Part shown: positions 16,859 through 25,376 of the stretch, piece by piece
Numbering within the stretch: the first letter of the stretch is position 1
Layout of the letters: each line of letters opens with the position of its first letter
From: Clostridiales bacterium
GTDB lineage: Bacteria > Bacillota > Clostridia > Saccharofermentanales > Saccharofermentanaceae
Length of the DNA stretch: 64,000 nt
Assembly: GCA_017561715.1 (NCBI GenBank)
Contig: JAFZBN010000015.1
Span: 186,001 to 250,000 of the forward strand
Direction of reading: 5' to 3'
Position numbers and translations under genes: made by a program
The notes under the pieces: model-generated
Databases searched by the model: none
What the model was told of the DNA's origin: nothing
Seen by the model: only the letters and a program-made list of their open reading frames with translations

Positions 16859-18267
16859 AGAACTACGATATCGTTGTCATCGGCGGAGGTCCGGCAGGTC
16901 TTGCCGCCGCGGCAAGTGCTTTTGAAAACGGATGTTCTTCCGTACTTCTGATCGAAAGAGATACCAAACTCGGCGGTATCTTAAACCAGTGCATTCATAA
17001 CGGATTCGGTCTTGCGCACTTCGGTGAGGAACTGACAGGTCCGGAATACGCGCACCGCGCTATGGAAGAGCTGAAAGAGAAGGCTCCGGGCGTAGACGTT
17101 CTTCTCGATACTTTCGTTATGGAGATCACTCCCGACAAGAAGATCTATGCCATGAATAAAAAGGACGGATATTTCGAGATCTCCGCCAAAGCCATCATCC
17201 TCGCGATGGGCTGCCGTGAAAAAGCAAGAGGCGCTCTGGCGATCCCGGGAACACGTCCGGCAGGCGTTATGACCGCAGGTCTTGCCCAGCACTACGTCAA
17301 CATGGACGGCTTCATGGTCGGAAGAAAGGTCGTTATCCTCGGTTCCGGGGATATCGGACTCATCATGGCCCGCCGTATGGTTCTGGAAGGTGCGAAAGTC
17401 CTCGCCTGTATCGAGATCGCTCCTCAGCCGGGCGGACTTGCCAGAAATATCACGCAGTGCCTCGAAGACTACGGTATCCCGCTCTATCTTTCCCAGACGA
17501 TCACATCGATCCACGGAAAGGACCGTCTCACAGGCATTACCGTGTCGAAAGTCGACAGCAAATACCAGGTCATCCCGGGAACGGAATGGGAGATCGAATG
17601 CGATACCCTTCTTCTGTCCTGCGGTCTGATCCCGGAGAACGAACTGTCTAGAAAAGCAGGTGTTCCGATCGATCCGAAGACCGGCGGACCTTTCGCTTCC
17701 GAAGCTCTGGAGACAGGTATCTCCGGAATCTTCGCGTGCGGCAACGTCCTGCACGTTCATGACCTTGCCGATAACGTTACAAAAGAAGCGATCAAAGCAG
17801 GTAAAGCTGCCGCTCTTTATGTTTCGGGCGAAGCAGAGACCACGGCAAAAGACGCGATCGATAACCCAAAGGTCTTCCCCGGCAAAGTCATTAAGCCGCT
17901 GAATGAAAGCGACGATGAAAAAGACGGCGACGACAGCGTCCGTCACATGACCTGCATCATCTGCCCGCGCGGATGCCGCCTGAGCGTCAAGCTTTCCGAG
18001 CCGCCGGTAGTTACCGGAAACGGATGCCCGCGTGGTGAAGAATATGCCATCGCCGAGGTCACTCACCCGATGCGTACCCTGACCACGACGATCCGTGTCA
18101 GAAACGAAGACGGTACTCTCGGTCGCGTCAGCGTAAAGTCTAATGGCGAGATCCCGAAGGAAGAGATCTTTGATCTTGCTTCCAAGATCCACCACACGAT
18201 CATCAACGCACCGGTCGCAGTCGGTGACGAAGTCCTCCCGGGCGTAGTCGCGACGAGCAGCACCTGA
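16855..18267 (+). CDS. FAD/NAD-dependent oxidoreductase fused to a DUF1667 domain
   Basis: 470 residues. Residues 1-340 are a two-dinucleotide-binding oxidoreductase (YDIVVIGGGPAGLAAAASAFENG, ILNQCIHNGFGLAHFGEELTGPEYA, then RKVVILGSGDIGLIMARRM and the closing GIFACGNVLHVHDLADNV). From about residue 363 the chain continues into a DUF1667 domain with paired Cys (HMTCIICPRGCRL, GNGCPRGEEYA) and the RTLTTTIRV strand. In many Clostridia the DUF1667 protein is a separate third gene of this operon; here it is fused. The complex presumably passes electrons from the GlpA-like subunit to a carrier. A strong terminator follows at 18295. Confidence 0.88.
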   Translation: MKNYDIVVIGGGPAGLAAAASAFENGCSSVLLIERDTKLGGILNQCIHNGFGLAHFGEELTGPEYAHRAMEELKEKAPGVDVLLDTFVMEITPDKKIYAMNKKDGYFEISAKAIILAMGCREKARGALAIPGTRPAGVMTAGLAQHYVNMDGFMVGRKVVILGSGDIGLIMARRMVLEGAKVLACIEIAPQPGGLARNITQCLEDYGIPLYLSQTITSIHGKDRLTGITVSKVDSKYQVIPGTEWEIECDTLLLSCGLIPENELSRKAGVPIDPKTGGPFASEALETGISGIFACGNVLHVHDLADNVTKEAIKAGKAAALYVSGEAETTAKDAIDNPKVFPGKVIKPLNESDDEKDGDDSVRHMTCIICPRGCRLSVKLSEPPVVTGNGCPRGEEYAIAEVTHPMRTLTTTIRVRNEDGTLGRVSVKSNGEIPKEEIFDLASKIHHTIINAPVAVGDEVLPGVVATSST

Positions 18268-18294
18268 GTCAGAACAATATAAGCATAAAAGAAT

Positions 18295-18358
18295 AACCAC
18301 TCTGCCACTCAAACAGCTTTTGCTTCGCAAAAAACTCGTGGCCTAGTGGTTTTCTTTA
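18295..18358. terminator. bidirectional terminator between convergent operons
   Basis: AACCACT (18295-18301) pairs with AGTGGTT (18345-18351), with an inner CCAC/GTGG step and an apical TTTTGC/GCAAAA stem. T-rich tails lie on both strands. It separates the flavoprotein operon from the convergent citrate synthase gene. The internal CTCAAACAG ... ACTCGT segments recur at 7371-7399 in reverse. Confidence 0.8.
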
Positions 18359-18386
18359 TGCTTTTTAATTCTTTTGAACTTCAGGA

Positions 18387-19784
18387 TCAGGACTTCGGAC
18401 GAGCTACTCTCTGGAAGACCTCTCCGCCGCACTCTTCAAAGAGCTTGACCATCTCTTCATCGGAGATGACTGTGATACGGCCTTCTTCGTACTGCTTGTC
18501 GATCCATTCCTTCATCTTTGCGATGAAAGGATCTTTCTTGCTGACGGCACTTTCGCCTGCAAGACGATAGTAGTTGTTGATCCAGCAAGCGATACCTGCA
18601 AGTCCGGATACGTTACTTACCGCAACGAGCGGCGGACGATCGAGGAGTGCCTCTGTATCGAAGATATTGTAGATCTCAGGATCCTTCAGCAGACCATCTG
18701 CGTGGATACCTGCCTTAGTTACGTTAAAGTTCTTACCTACGAACGGTGTCATCGGCGGCAGCTCATAGTTTGTCTCACGGGAGATGTAATCCGCGATCTC
18801 TGTGATCACGCGGGAATCCATTCCGTCGAGAGTACCTCGGAGCTGAGCATACTCAAATACCATCGCTTCGAGCGGTACGTTACCTGTTCTCTCACCGATA
18901 CCGAGCAGTGAGCAGTTAACTGCCTGCGCACCGTAGAGCCATGCAGTAGTTGCATTAACAACTCCCTTGTAGAAGTCGTTGTGGCCATGCCACTCGAGCA
19001 TTTCGCAAGGAACACCTGCGTAGTGCTGCAGACCATAGATGATACCCGATACGGAACGCGGGAGAGCAACACCAGGGAACGGTACGCCGTAGCCCATGGT
19101 ATCGCATGCACGGATCTTTACCGGGATTCCGCTTTCTTCGGAAAGTCTCATAAGAGCCGTTGCGAACGGAACTACGAAACCGTAGAAGTCTGCACGTGTG
19201 ATATCTTCGAAATGGCATCTCGGACGGAGGCCTGCGTCGATAGCATCCTTAACGATACCGAGGTACTTATCCATAGCCTGCTGACGTGTAAGACCCATCT
19301 TGTTGAAGATGTGGTAGTCAGAGCAGGACACGAGGATACCTGTTTCCTTGATACCGATGTTACGAACCAGAGCGAAGTCAGACTTTGTCGCACGGATCCA
19401 TGTAGTGATCTCCGGGAACTTATAACCGAGCGTCATGCACTGCTCGAGTGCTTTTCTGTCCTTTTCGGAATAAACGAAGAACTCTGTCTGGCGGATGATG
19501 CCCTTCGGACCGCCGAGTCGGTGGAGCATCTTATAGATCTCAACCATCTGCTCAGTCGTATACGGAGCTCTGGACTGCTGACCGTCACGGAATGTCGTAT
19601 CTGTGATATAGATGTTTTCCGGCATGTTCATCGGAACTTTTCTATAGTTGTAAGCGATCTTCGGTACTTCAGCATAGGGGAACAGTTCGCGGAAGAGTTC
19701 CGGCTTCTCGACGTCCTGCAAAGTATACTGATACGGATCCTGCTCAAGAAGATTGCTCTTGTCGCTCAACGCAATATTTTTCAT
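18387..19784 (-). CDS. putative Re-citrate synthase (isopropylmalate/homocitrate synthase family)
   Basis: 465 residues of the HMGL-like TIM-barrel family. DTTFRDGQQSRAPYT corresponds to the DTTLRDGEQ motif of isopropylmalate synthases, and LEWHGHNDFYK supplies the metal-binding His pair. The long N-terminus and CHFEDITRADFYGFVVPF, plus the absence of a LeuA regulatory domain, match the clostridial group that contains the biochemically proven Re-citrate synthase of Clostridium kluyveri; many genomes label it 2-isopropylmalate or homocitrate synthase. If right, it condenses acetyl-CoA and oxaloacetate with Re stereochemistry and feeds glutamate synthesis. No leu genes, aconitase or isocitrate dehydrogenase lie next to it. 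The ATG has AGGAGG upstream and its own promoter at 19841-19869. Confidence 0.75.
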   Translation of the reverse strand: MKNIALSDKSNLLEQDPYQYTLQDVEKPELFRELFPYAEVPKIAYNYRKVPMNMPENIYITDTTFRDGQQSRAPYTTEQMVEIYKMLHRLGGPKGIIRQTEFFVYSEKDRKALEQCMTLGYKFPEITTWIRATKSDFALVRNIGIKETGILVSCSDYHIFNKMGLTRQQAMDKYLGIVKDAIDAGLRPRCHFEDITRADFYGFVVPFATALMRLSEESGIPVKIRACDTMGYGVPFPGVALPRSVSGIIYGLQHYAGVPCEMLEWHGHNDFYKGVVNATTAWLYGAQAVNCSLLGIGERTGNVPLEAMVFEYAQLRGTLDGMDSRVITEIADYISRETNYELPPMTPFVGKNFNVTKAGIHADGLLKDPEIYNIFDTEALLDRPPLVAVSNVSGLAGIACWINNYYRLAGESAVSKKDPFIAKMKEWIDKQYEEGRITVISDEEMVKLFEECGGEVFQRVARPKS

Positions 19785-19840
19785 GTGATATTCCTCCTGC
19801 TTGCAAAATTATATAGTTACGCCCCATTGCGCACGTATAT

Positions 19841-19869
19841 AGTAAATAGGTTTCGAGGGCGCTTGTCAA
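19841..19869 (-). promoter_or_regulatory. promoter of the citrate synthase gene
   Basis: On the minus strand TTGACA (19864-19869), 17 bases, TTTACT (19841-19846), about 55 bases before the start codon. Runs of A/T upstream could act as an UP element. Confidence 0.7.
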
Positions 19870-19954
19870 CGCAAAAAACGTTTTTTCTACTTTTTCATTT
19901 CAAGGTCTTGGTTTTGCAAGATTATTTTGGCCAAGTTGCATGAAGAAGTGAAAA

Positions 19955-20917
19955 TCAGAAGAACAGACGACCGCTGCCGCTGCCCTTGAGAAGAGCCTGG
20001 ATTCGCTTCGGCATGATCGGGTGAGTGCTCAACATATTCAGAAGAAATACGAAGAAGCCTCTCGTCTCACGGCAGTGCTTCACATAATCCTCAATATCGA
20101 CCTTTTTGTACAGGTGCTTTCCGACGACCAAAGCGAGCATCGGCTCAACACCGCTGACACCGACCAGGTGCTGGGCAACACGATCGCAGCTGTACTCTCT
20201 CGCACGGGAAAGCGTGGAGGAAAGGATCGGAATGTAGTTCGCGAAAAGGATGCTCATCTGATAGGAGAAAGTCGCGTGGCGCAGACGGATGTGGCTCATT
20301 TCATGCGCGATGATGAACTTCATGCTCTCCAGATCGTGATGTTCGAGATAGGCGACTTCGAAAAGGTCTGTCAGAAGCACGATATACTGTCTTCTCAGAA
20401 TGAATGTCGAAAACGCGTTCAAAACGCCGTTTTCCTGCGTCAGATAGATCTTCGGGACTCTCTTCAGGCCGAGGCGCTTCGAGTAATCTTCGACCACCTG
20501 ATAGATCTCCGGAAAGTTCTTTTCGGTGATCCGGATCGAATTCGCGCGATATTGCGCGTAGTAAAGATAGACAGCCGCCATGAGAATAAGCGGGAGCATG
20601 ATAAGGATGAAAAGGACCTCAGCGTAAGCTTCCACGTTTTCGGAAGAGGCTCCGAACAGGTTCCTGATGATCCACTCGCCGGCTTCTCCGGTAAGCGGAC
20701 CCTCACCGTAATACGCGAAGATACTGCAGATGACCGCAGCCACGATCACTGCAACGTTGATGAATACCATGAAACAATAAAGCGGCTTCTCGGCTTTGTG
20801 TCGGAACGAAGCGAGTTCTTGTTTCGTAAACGGCGGAAGTGACGTGCCTTTATCGGCTACCGGCATTGATGAAAAAGCGTTGTTCGGGATCGGCTGCGCA
20901 TTGAAGCGGTTATCCAT
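19955..20917 (-). CDS. M48-family membrane zinc metalloprotease
   Basis: 320 residues. Two membrane segments at about 47-68 and 100-120 precede the protease domain, which has the zinc-binding HEMSH (within FIIAHEMSHIRLRH) and the downstream Glu in SRAREYSCDRVA, the third ligand of the HtpX/Ste24 type. The upstream FPEIYQVVEDYSKRLGLKRVPKIYLTQENGVLNAFST block is typical of M48. It probably degrades or processes membrane or exported proteins, with its active site on the cytoplasmic face by analogy. The N-terminal 45 residues are polar and Pro-rich. The gene is monocistronic, divergent from the gene at 21020. Confidence 0.9.
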   Translation of the reverse strand: MDNRFNAQPIPNNAFSSMPVADKGTSLPPFTKQELASFRHKAEKPLYCFMVFINVAVIVAAVICSIFAYYGEGPLTGEAGEWIIRNLFGASSENVEAYAEVLFILIMLPLILMAAVYLYYAQYRANSIRITEKNFPEIYQVVEDYSKRLGLKRVPKIYLTQENGVLNAFSTFILRRQYIVLLTDLFEVAYLEHHDLESMKFIIAHEMSHIRLRHATFSYQMSILFANYIPILSSTLSRAREYSCDRVAQHLVGVSGVEPMLALVVGKHLYKKVDIEDYVKHCRETRGFFVFLLNMLSTHPIMPKRIQALLKGSGSGRLFF

Positions 20918-21019
20918 AGTGTCGCACCTCTATTGTCCTTCTGATTTCGTACTATATTATGATATACTGATTAGGCTATTTTCTCAAGAAACAGCCAAAA
21001 CAGTTCGAGGGGGATGTAA

Positions 21020-22150
21020 ATGAACCGTTTTTCAATCATCAAAAAGATCAGGAAGGAGAACCGTCTTCTCCACATTTTCGGTGCTCTGGCATGTCTGGTC
21101 ATCGTCCTGATATTTGCTTTCGCGCTTCTTCCGAAGACACATAAATATCTGTTCGCCACAAAGAACGTCTTCTCGACTTCCTGTGACAAATACAAAGTCG
21201 ATCAGTACTACCGCGCCAAGACGCTTTTCCTTTATGACTACTTCGCGGAAAACGACGACGGACGCTTCTACTTCGCGCCGGTCGAGAACAACGACGGCGA
21301 GGAGCGTTACCTTTTCATCTACATGCCGAACAAGTACAATTCCAAGGCGGAATCGATCATCTACCAGACCTATGATTACATCGATACCGGCGATGAGGAC
21401 GTCTTAACCGAAAGCATCACCTGCAACGGCTATATGACAACGATCGATCCGAAGACGACGAAGTTCTTTAATGAATACCTCGACTACGCCGGTGCGCCGC
21501 AGTCCGAAAAGAAAAAGGCCTGTGACACCATGTTCGTTATGGTGCCGATGCAGGAGGTCCTTCTGAGCGAATCCACCCTCTGGCTCGTGCTTGAAGCATT
21601 TATCCTCGGAGCGGGCATCTTCCTTCTCGTGACGATGTTCAGCAAAAAGCACCTGAAGAAGCTACAGAGTAAGCTTGCCGTCGAGAACATGACTCTTGAA
21701 GATTTCGATAACGAGTTCTCGTCTCCCGCGCTTAACGTCGGAAATGTCTACGTCAGCGACAAGCATATCGTCACAGCCTCCGCGAATCCGTCACTTCTTA
21801 AGATCGAAGATGTCGTCTGGATGTACCCGAACACATCCTACAATTCAAACGGAGCCGCGACACATACTGCCGACTTCTATACCAGAAACCGCGAGTTCTT
21901 CCGCTTTAACACGAAGACCAAGGAACAAAGCGAACTTCTTTGCCGTGCCGTAAAAGAAAGGCAGCCGAACGCTTTAAGCGGATATGTCATTGAAAACAAA
22001 GACATGTATTTCAACCGTTTCAATGAGCTGATCGATCAGGTGTATAATCGTACTCAAGAAGCGGCAGCACTGGAAGAGGCCCCGCAGGTCCCTGAGGAAC
22101 CGACCGCTTCTTCCGAAAACGAAGATCTGATCACACCGAACAATATCTGA
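21020..22150 (+). CDS. two-segment membrane protein of unknown function
   Basis: 376 residues, family not recognised. A membrane segment at about 22-42 follows a basic N-terminus; an outside-facing domain of about 145 residues comes next, with a second membrane segment near 186-208. A cytoplasmic domain of about 165 residues follows (VGNVYVSDKHIVTASANPSLLKIEDVVWMY, a pattern like a small PH or EbsA-type sheet), with an acidic Pro-rich tail (EEAPQVPEEPTASSENED). The ATG has GAGGGGG six bases upstream. nadE starts 33 bases downstream on the same strand, so co-transcription is likely, but no functional link is evident. Confidence 0.75.
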   Translation: MNRFSIIKKIRKENRLLHIFGALACLVIVLIFAFALLPKTHKYLFATKNVFSTSCDKYKVDQYYRAKTLFLYDYFAENDDGRFYFAPVENNDGEERYLFIYMPNKYNSKAESIIYQTYDYIDTGDEDVLTESITCNGYMTTIDPKTTKFFNEYLDYAGAPQSEKKKACDTMFVMVPMQEVLLSESTLWLVLEAFILGAGIFLLVTMFSKKHLKKLQSKLAVENMTLEDFDNEFSSPALNVGNVYVSDKHIVTASANPSLLKIEDVVWMYPNTSYNSNGAATHTADFYTRNREFFRFNTKTKEQSELLCRAVKERQPNALSGYVIENKDMYFNRFNELIDQVYNRTQEAAALEEAPQVPEEPTASSENEDLITPNNI

Positions 22151-22183
22151 CTGCGATAAGCTTGAACTAAAAGGAGCGGTACC

Positions 22184-24112
22184 ATGAAAAACGGATTTTT
22201 ACGAGTAGGTGCAGTTACCCCGAAACTCCGCGTCGCGGATATCGACTATAACGCGGACGAGATCATCGCTTCCGTAAACAACGCAGATGAGAGCTGCGCG
22301 CTTCTCGTCTTTCCGGAACTCTGTGTCACGGGAAAGACCTGCGGCGACCTCTTCCGCCAGAGATCCTTTATCGACGCGGCTTGGGAAGCTATGTACCGCA
22401 TCGCGGACGAAACATCCGAGAAGAACGTGGTATTCATCATCGGTCTTCCGGCCTACATCGAAGGAAAACTTCTGGACCTTGCCGTTGTCATTCATCAGGG
22501 TACGATCCTGGGCTGCAACGTAAAACTCACTCTGTCTGAGGAAGAAGCCCGCTACTTCTCCCCGTATGAAGTTTCCGGTTCTTTCTATGACGAATACTTT
22601 GAAGATGAGATCGCTTTCGGTCAGCCGCTTTACTTCTGCGAAAGAGACCTGTTCTCTTTCTCCGTCATCTTCCACGATGACCTGACATCTCCTATCTCTG
22701 ACGATGTAGACGCCGCTCTCGCAGGCTGCCACATCCTGGCAGTCCCCTCTGCTTTTGCGACAACGATCGGATCCTCTGAAAAGACCGCTCAGATCCTGAC
22801 CGCGCAGAGCAGAAAGCTCCACGCCGCTTATGTATACGCGAACTGCGGTGTCGGCGAATCCACCACGGACAATGTTTTTGCCGGCGAGGATTTCATTTAC
22901 GAAAACGGACGTCAGCTTGCCAAAAGCGAGCGCTTTTCGGACGGAATCATCTATGCGGATGTCGATCTTGAACTTCTGCATGGCGAAAGGATGCGCGATA
23001 CATCCTGGAGAACCGACTTTGCCAACAGCACGGTTGACGCAGATCTCGATATCGTCGGTTTCGAAATGGATCTTGACGAAGATATGGAACTCATCCGCAA
23101 GGTCCCGAAGAATCCGTTCATTCCGGAAGATAAAGATGAGATTGCTTCCCGCTGCGCACAGATCCTTGATATGCAGGCGATGGCACTTGTTACCAGAATG
23201 CGTCACACGAATTCCGAGAGACTGATCCTCGGCCTTTCGGGCGGACTCGATTCCACACTGGCGATCCTTGTTTCCGCCAAAGCGATCGATATCCTCGGAC
23301 TTCCGAAGACGAATCTTCACGCGGTCACGATGCCTTGCTTCGGCACCACATCCAGAACGAAGAACAATTCGATCACACTGGCGACCGCGCTCGGCGCAAA
23401 GATCGACGAAATCTCCATCAAGGATTCCGTGCTCCAGCACTTCAAGAATATCGGACATGATCCGGATAACCACAATGCCGCCTACGAGAATGCGCAGGCC
23501 AGAGAGCGCACACAGCTCCTTATGGACATGGCAAACGATGAACACGGATTCGTCGTCGGTACCGGCGATCTCAGTGAACTGGCACTCGGTTGGGCAACCT
23601 ATAATGGTGACCACATGTCCATGTACGCGGTAAACGGATCTCTTCCGAAGACACTGATCCGCCATATCGTCGCATTTGAAGCAGATCGCGTCGCTTCCGA
23701 AAACCCGGAACTGTCCGCTGTCCTGAAAGACATTCTCGACACGCCTGTCTCGCCGGAACTTCTTCCGCCGACCGAAGACGGAAAGATCTCCCAGAAGACC
23801 GAAGATCTCGTCGGACCTTACGAGCTCCACGACTTCTTCCTCTACTACTTCTTCCGTCTGGGCTTTGCCCCGTCGAAGATCTACCGCCTCGCGAAGATCG
23901 CCTTTGCCGGCGAATACGATGACGCGACCATCTATAAGTGGGAAGAGAATTTCCTGAGAAGATTCATCTCGCAGCAGTTCAAACGCTCCTGCATGCCGGA
24001 CGGCCCGAAGATCGGCTCTGTCGACCTGTCCCCGCGCGGCGATCTGAAACTTCCGTCCGATGCCTCATCCAAGGTATTCCTGGACGAACTGAAAACGGTG
24101 CTCGAGTCCTGA
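22184..24112 (+). CDS. nadE: NAD+ synthase with degenerate glutaminase domain
   Basis: 642 residues: an N-terminal nitrilase-like glutaminase domain (1-290) and a C-terminal NAD synthase domain with the PP-loop SGGLDS (352-357), GTGDLSELALGWATYNGDH and the late FFLYYFFRLG helix. The synthase amidates nicotinic acid adenine dinucleotide in the last step of NAD+ biosynthesis. In the nitrilase domain Glu45 (FPELCVTG) and Lys114 (GCNVKLTLSEE) are kept, but the nucleophile Cys, normally in an EICEDLW block, is His164 in VIFHDDLTSP (codon CAC, 22673-22675). The glutaminase is therefore probably inactive and the enzyme may use free ammonia. rlmI-like starts one base after the stop. Confidence 0.95.
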   Translation: MKNGFLRVGAVTPKLRVADIDYNADEIIASVNNADESCALLVFPELCVTGKTCGDLFRQRSFIDAAWEAMYRIADETSEKNVVFIIGLPAYIEGKLLDLAVVIHQGTILGCNVKLTLSEEEARYFSPYEVSGSFYDEYFEDEIAFGQPLYFCERDLFSFSVIFHDDLTSPISDDVDAALAGCHILAVPSAFATTIGSSEKTAQILTAQSRKLHAAYVYANCGVGESTTDNVFAGEDFIYENGRQLAKSERFSDGIIYADVDLELLHGERMRDTSWRTDFANSTVDADLDIVGFEMDLDEDMELIRKVPKNPFIPEDKDEIASRCAQILDMQAMALVTRMRHTNSERLILGLSGGLDSTLAILVSAKAIDILGLPKTNLHAVTMPCFGTTSRTKNNSITLATALGAKIDEISIKDSVLQHFKNIGHDPDNHNAAYENAQARERTQLLMDMANDEHGFVVGTGDLSELALGWATYNGDHMSMYAVNGSLPKTLIRHIVAFEADRVASENPELSAVLKDILDTPVSPELLPPTEDGKISQKTEDLVGPYELHDFFLYYFFRLGFAPSKIYRLAKIAFAGEYDDATIYKWEENFLRRFISQQFKRSCMPDGPKIGSVDLSPRGDLKLPSDASSKVFLDELKTVLES

Positions 24113-24113
24113 T

Positions 24114-25376
24114 ATGAAGCAAGAAAGATCTTTTCCAAAAGCAATAGTCACAGAAAAAGCGGAGGGCGCGATCAAGCGCGGCCATCCGTGGGTCTACGAT
24201 GCCGAGATCACCGAGTTTGACGGGCTCAAAACTTCCGACGGCGTTTTCCCGGAAGATTCCTCTGTCGAAAACGGCGCGCTCGTAGACGTCTTTTCCAAAA
24301 AGAACCGTTACCTCGGCACGGGCTTTTTAAGTAGAAACAGCAAGATCCGTATCCGAATTCTCGGCAATAACGCCAACGAGACATACGGTCCCTCCTTCTG
24401 GCATCGCCGCGTCAAGTACGCGCTGGATATGCGAAGAACGGTCATGCAGGACGACTACTGCTGCTGTCGCCTGATCTTCGGTGAAGCCGACGGCATCCCG
24501 GGTCTCACCGTGGACCGCTACGAAGATATCCTCAGCACCGAAGTGCTTTCCTTTGGGACAGAGCAGGTCAAGGACATCATCTACAGAGCGCTCGTGGAAG
24601 AACTGAAAAACGACGGCATCACGGTCAGAGGCATCTTTGAAAGAAATGAAGCCAAGATCAGGGAACTCGAAGGCCTTCCTCTCGAAAAGGGCTGGTATCA
24701 GGCAGATTTCGTCGGTACCCCTTCTTCTCCCCGTGTCGAGATCGTCGAGAACGGCATCCGTTACACGGTCGATGTCGAAAACGGACAGAAAACGGGATTT
24801 TTCCTTGATCAGAAATACAACCGTCTTGCCGTAAGCAAGCTTGCCCGCGGCATGAAGGTCCTCGACTGTTTCACACATACAGGTTCTTTTGCCATGAACG
24901 CGGCAAAAGGCGGAGCGGCACATGTTACCGCCGTAGATATCTCACAGTTCGCCGTCGATACGGCATCTGAAAACGCGAAGATCAACGGTCTTTCCGAACG
25001 CATGGATTTTCTGTGCGCGGATGTTTTCGATCTTCTGCCGAAGCTTGCCGAAGAGCACGCGGATTATAACTTCATCATCCTCGATCCTCCGGCATTTACC
25101 AAGAGCAGAAAGACCACGGATAACGCCAAGCGCGGCTATAAAGAGATCAACTACCGTGCCATGAAGATGCTGCCCCGAGGCGGTTATCTCGCGACATGTT
25201 CTTGCTCGCACTTCATGCCGAACGAACTGTTCAGAAAGATGCTTCTTGAGGCGGCAAGAGACGCGGGCGTCACGCTTCGTTTGATCGAAGAAAGAAGAGC
25301 GGCCCCGGATCACCCTGTTGCCATGGCGATTCCCGAGACCGACTATCTCAAGTTCTATCTTTTGCAGATCGTTTAA
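24114..25376 (+). CDS. RlmI-like 23S rRNA cytosine methyltransferase
   Basis: 420 residues: an N-terminal PUA-like RNA-binding domain (EKAEGAIKRGHPWVYDAEI), then an EEHE-like middle region, and a class I methyltransferase domain with VLDCFTHTGSFAMNAAKGGA (SAM motif I), VTAVDISQFAVDTASENAKING, and the catalytic-site motif NFIILDPPAF followed by the Cys-containing YLATCSCSHFM. The family methylates C1962 of 23S rRNA (RlmI); other cytosines are possible. It starts one base after nadE stops, so the genes are coupled. Its 3' end overlaps the convergent GH3 gene by four bases. Confidence 0.92.
   Translation: MKQERSFPKAIVTEKAEGAIKRGHPWVYDAEITEFDGLKTSDGVFPEDSSVENGALVDVFSKKNRYLGTGFLSRNSKIRIRILGNNANETYGPSFWHRRVKYALDMRRTVMQDDYCCCRLIFGEADGIPGLTVDRYEDILSTEVLSFGTEQVKDIIYRALVEELKNDGITVRGIFERNEAKIRELEGLPLEKGWYQADFVGTPSSPRVEIVENGIRYTVDVENGQKTGFFLDQKYNRLAVSKLARGMKVLDCFTHTGSFAMNAAKGGAAHVTAVDISQFAVDTASENAKINGLSERMDFLCADVFDLLPKLAEEHADYNFIILDPPAFTKSRKTTDNAKRGYKEINYRAMKMLPRGGYLATCSCSHFMPNELFRKMLLEAARDAGVTLRLIEERRAAPDHPVAMAIPETDYLKFYLLQIV

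Noticed and set aside
16981..18330. 449-codon frame antisense to the DUF1667-fusion gene
   Set aside because: It runs through the bidirectional terminator and encodes no recognisable domain.
22199..23830. 543-codon frame antisense to nadE
   Set aside because: Shadow caused by the strong third-position bias; nadE motifs are clear on the plus strand.
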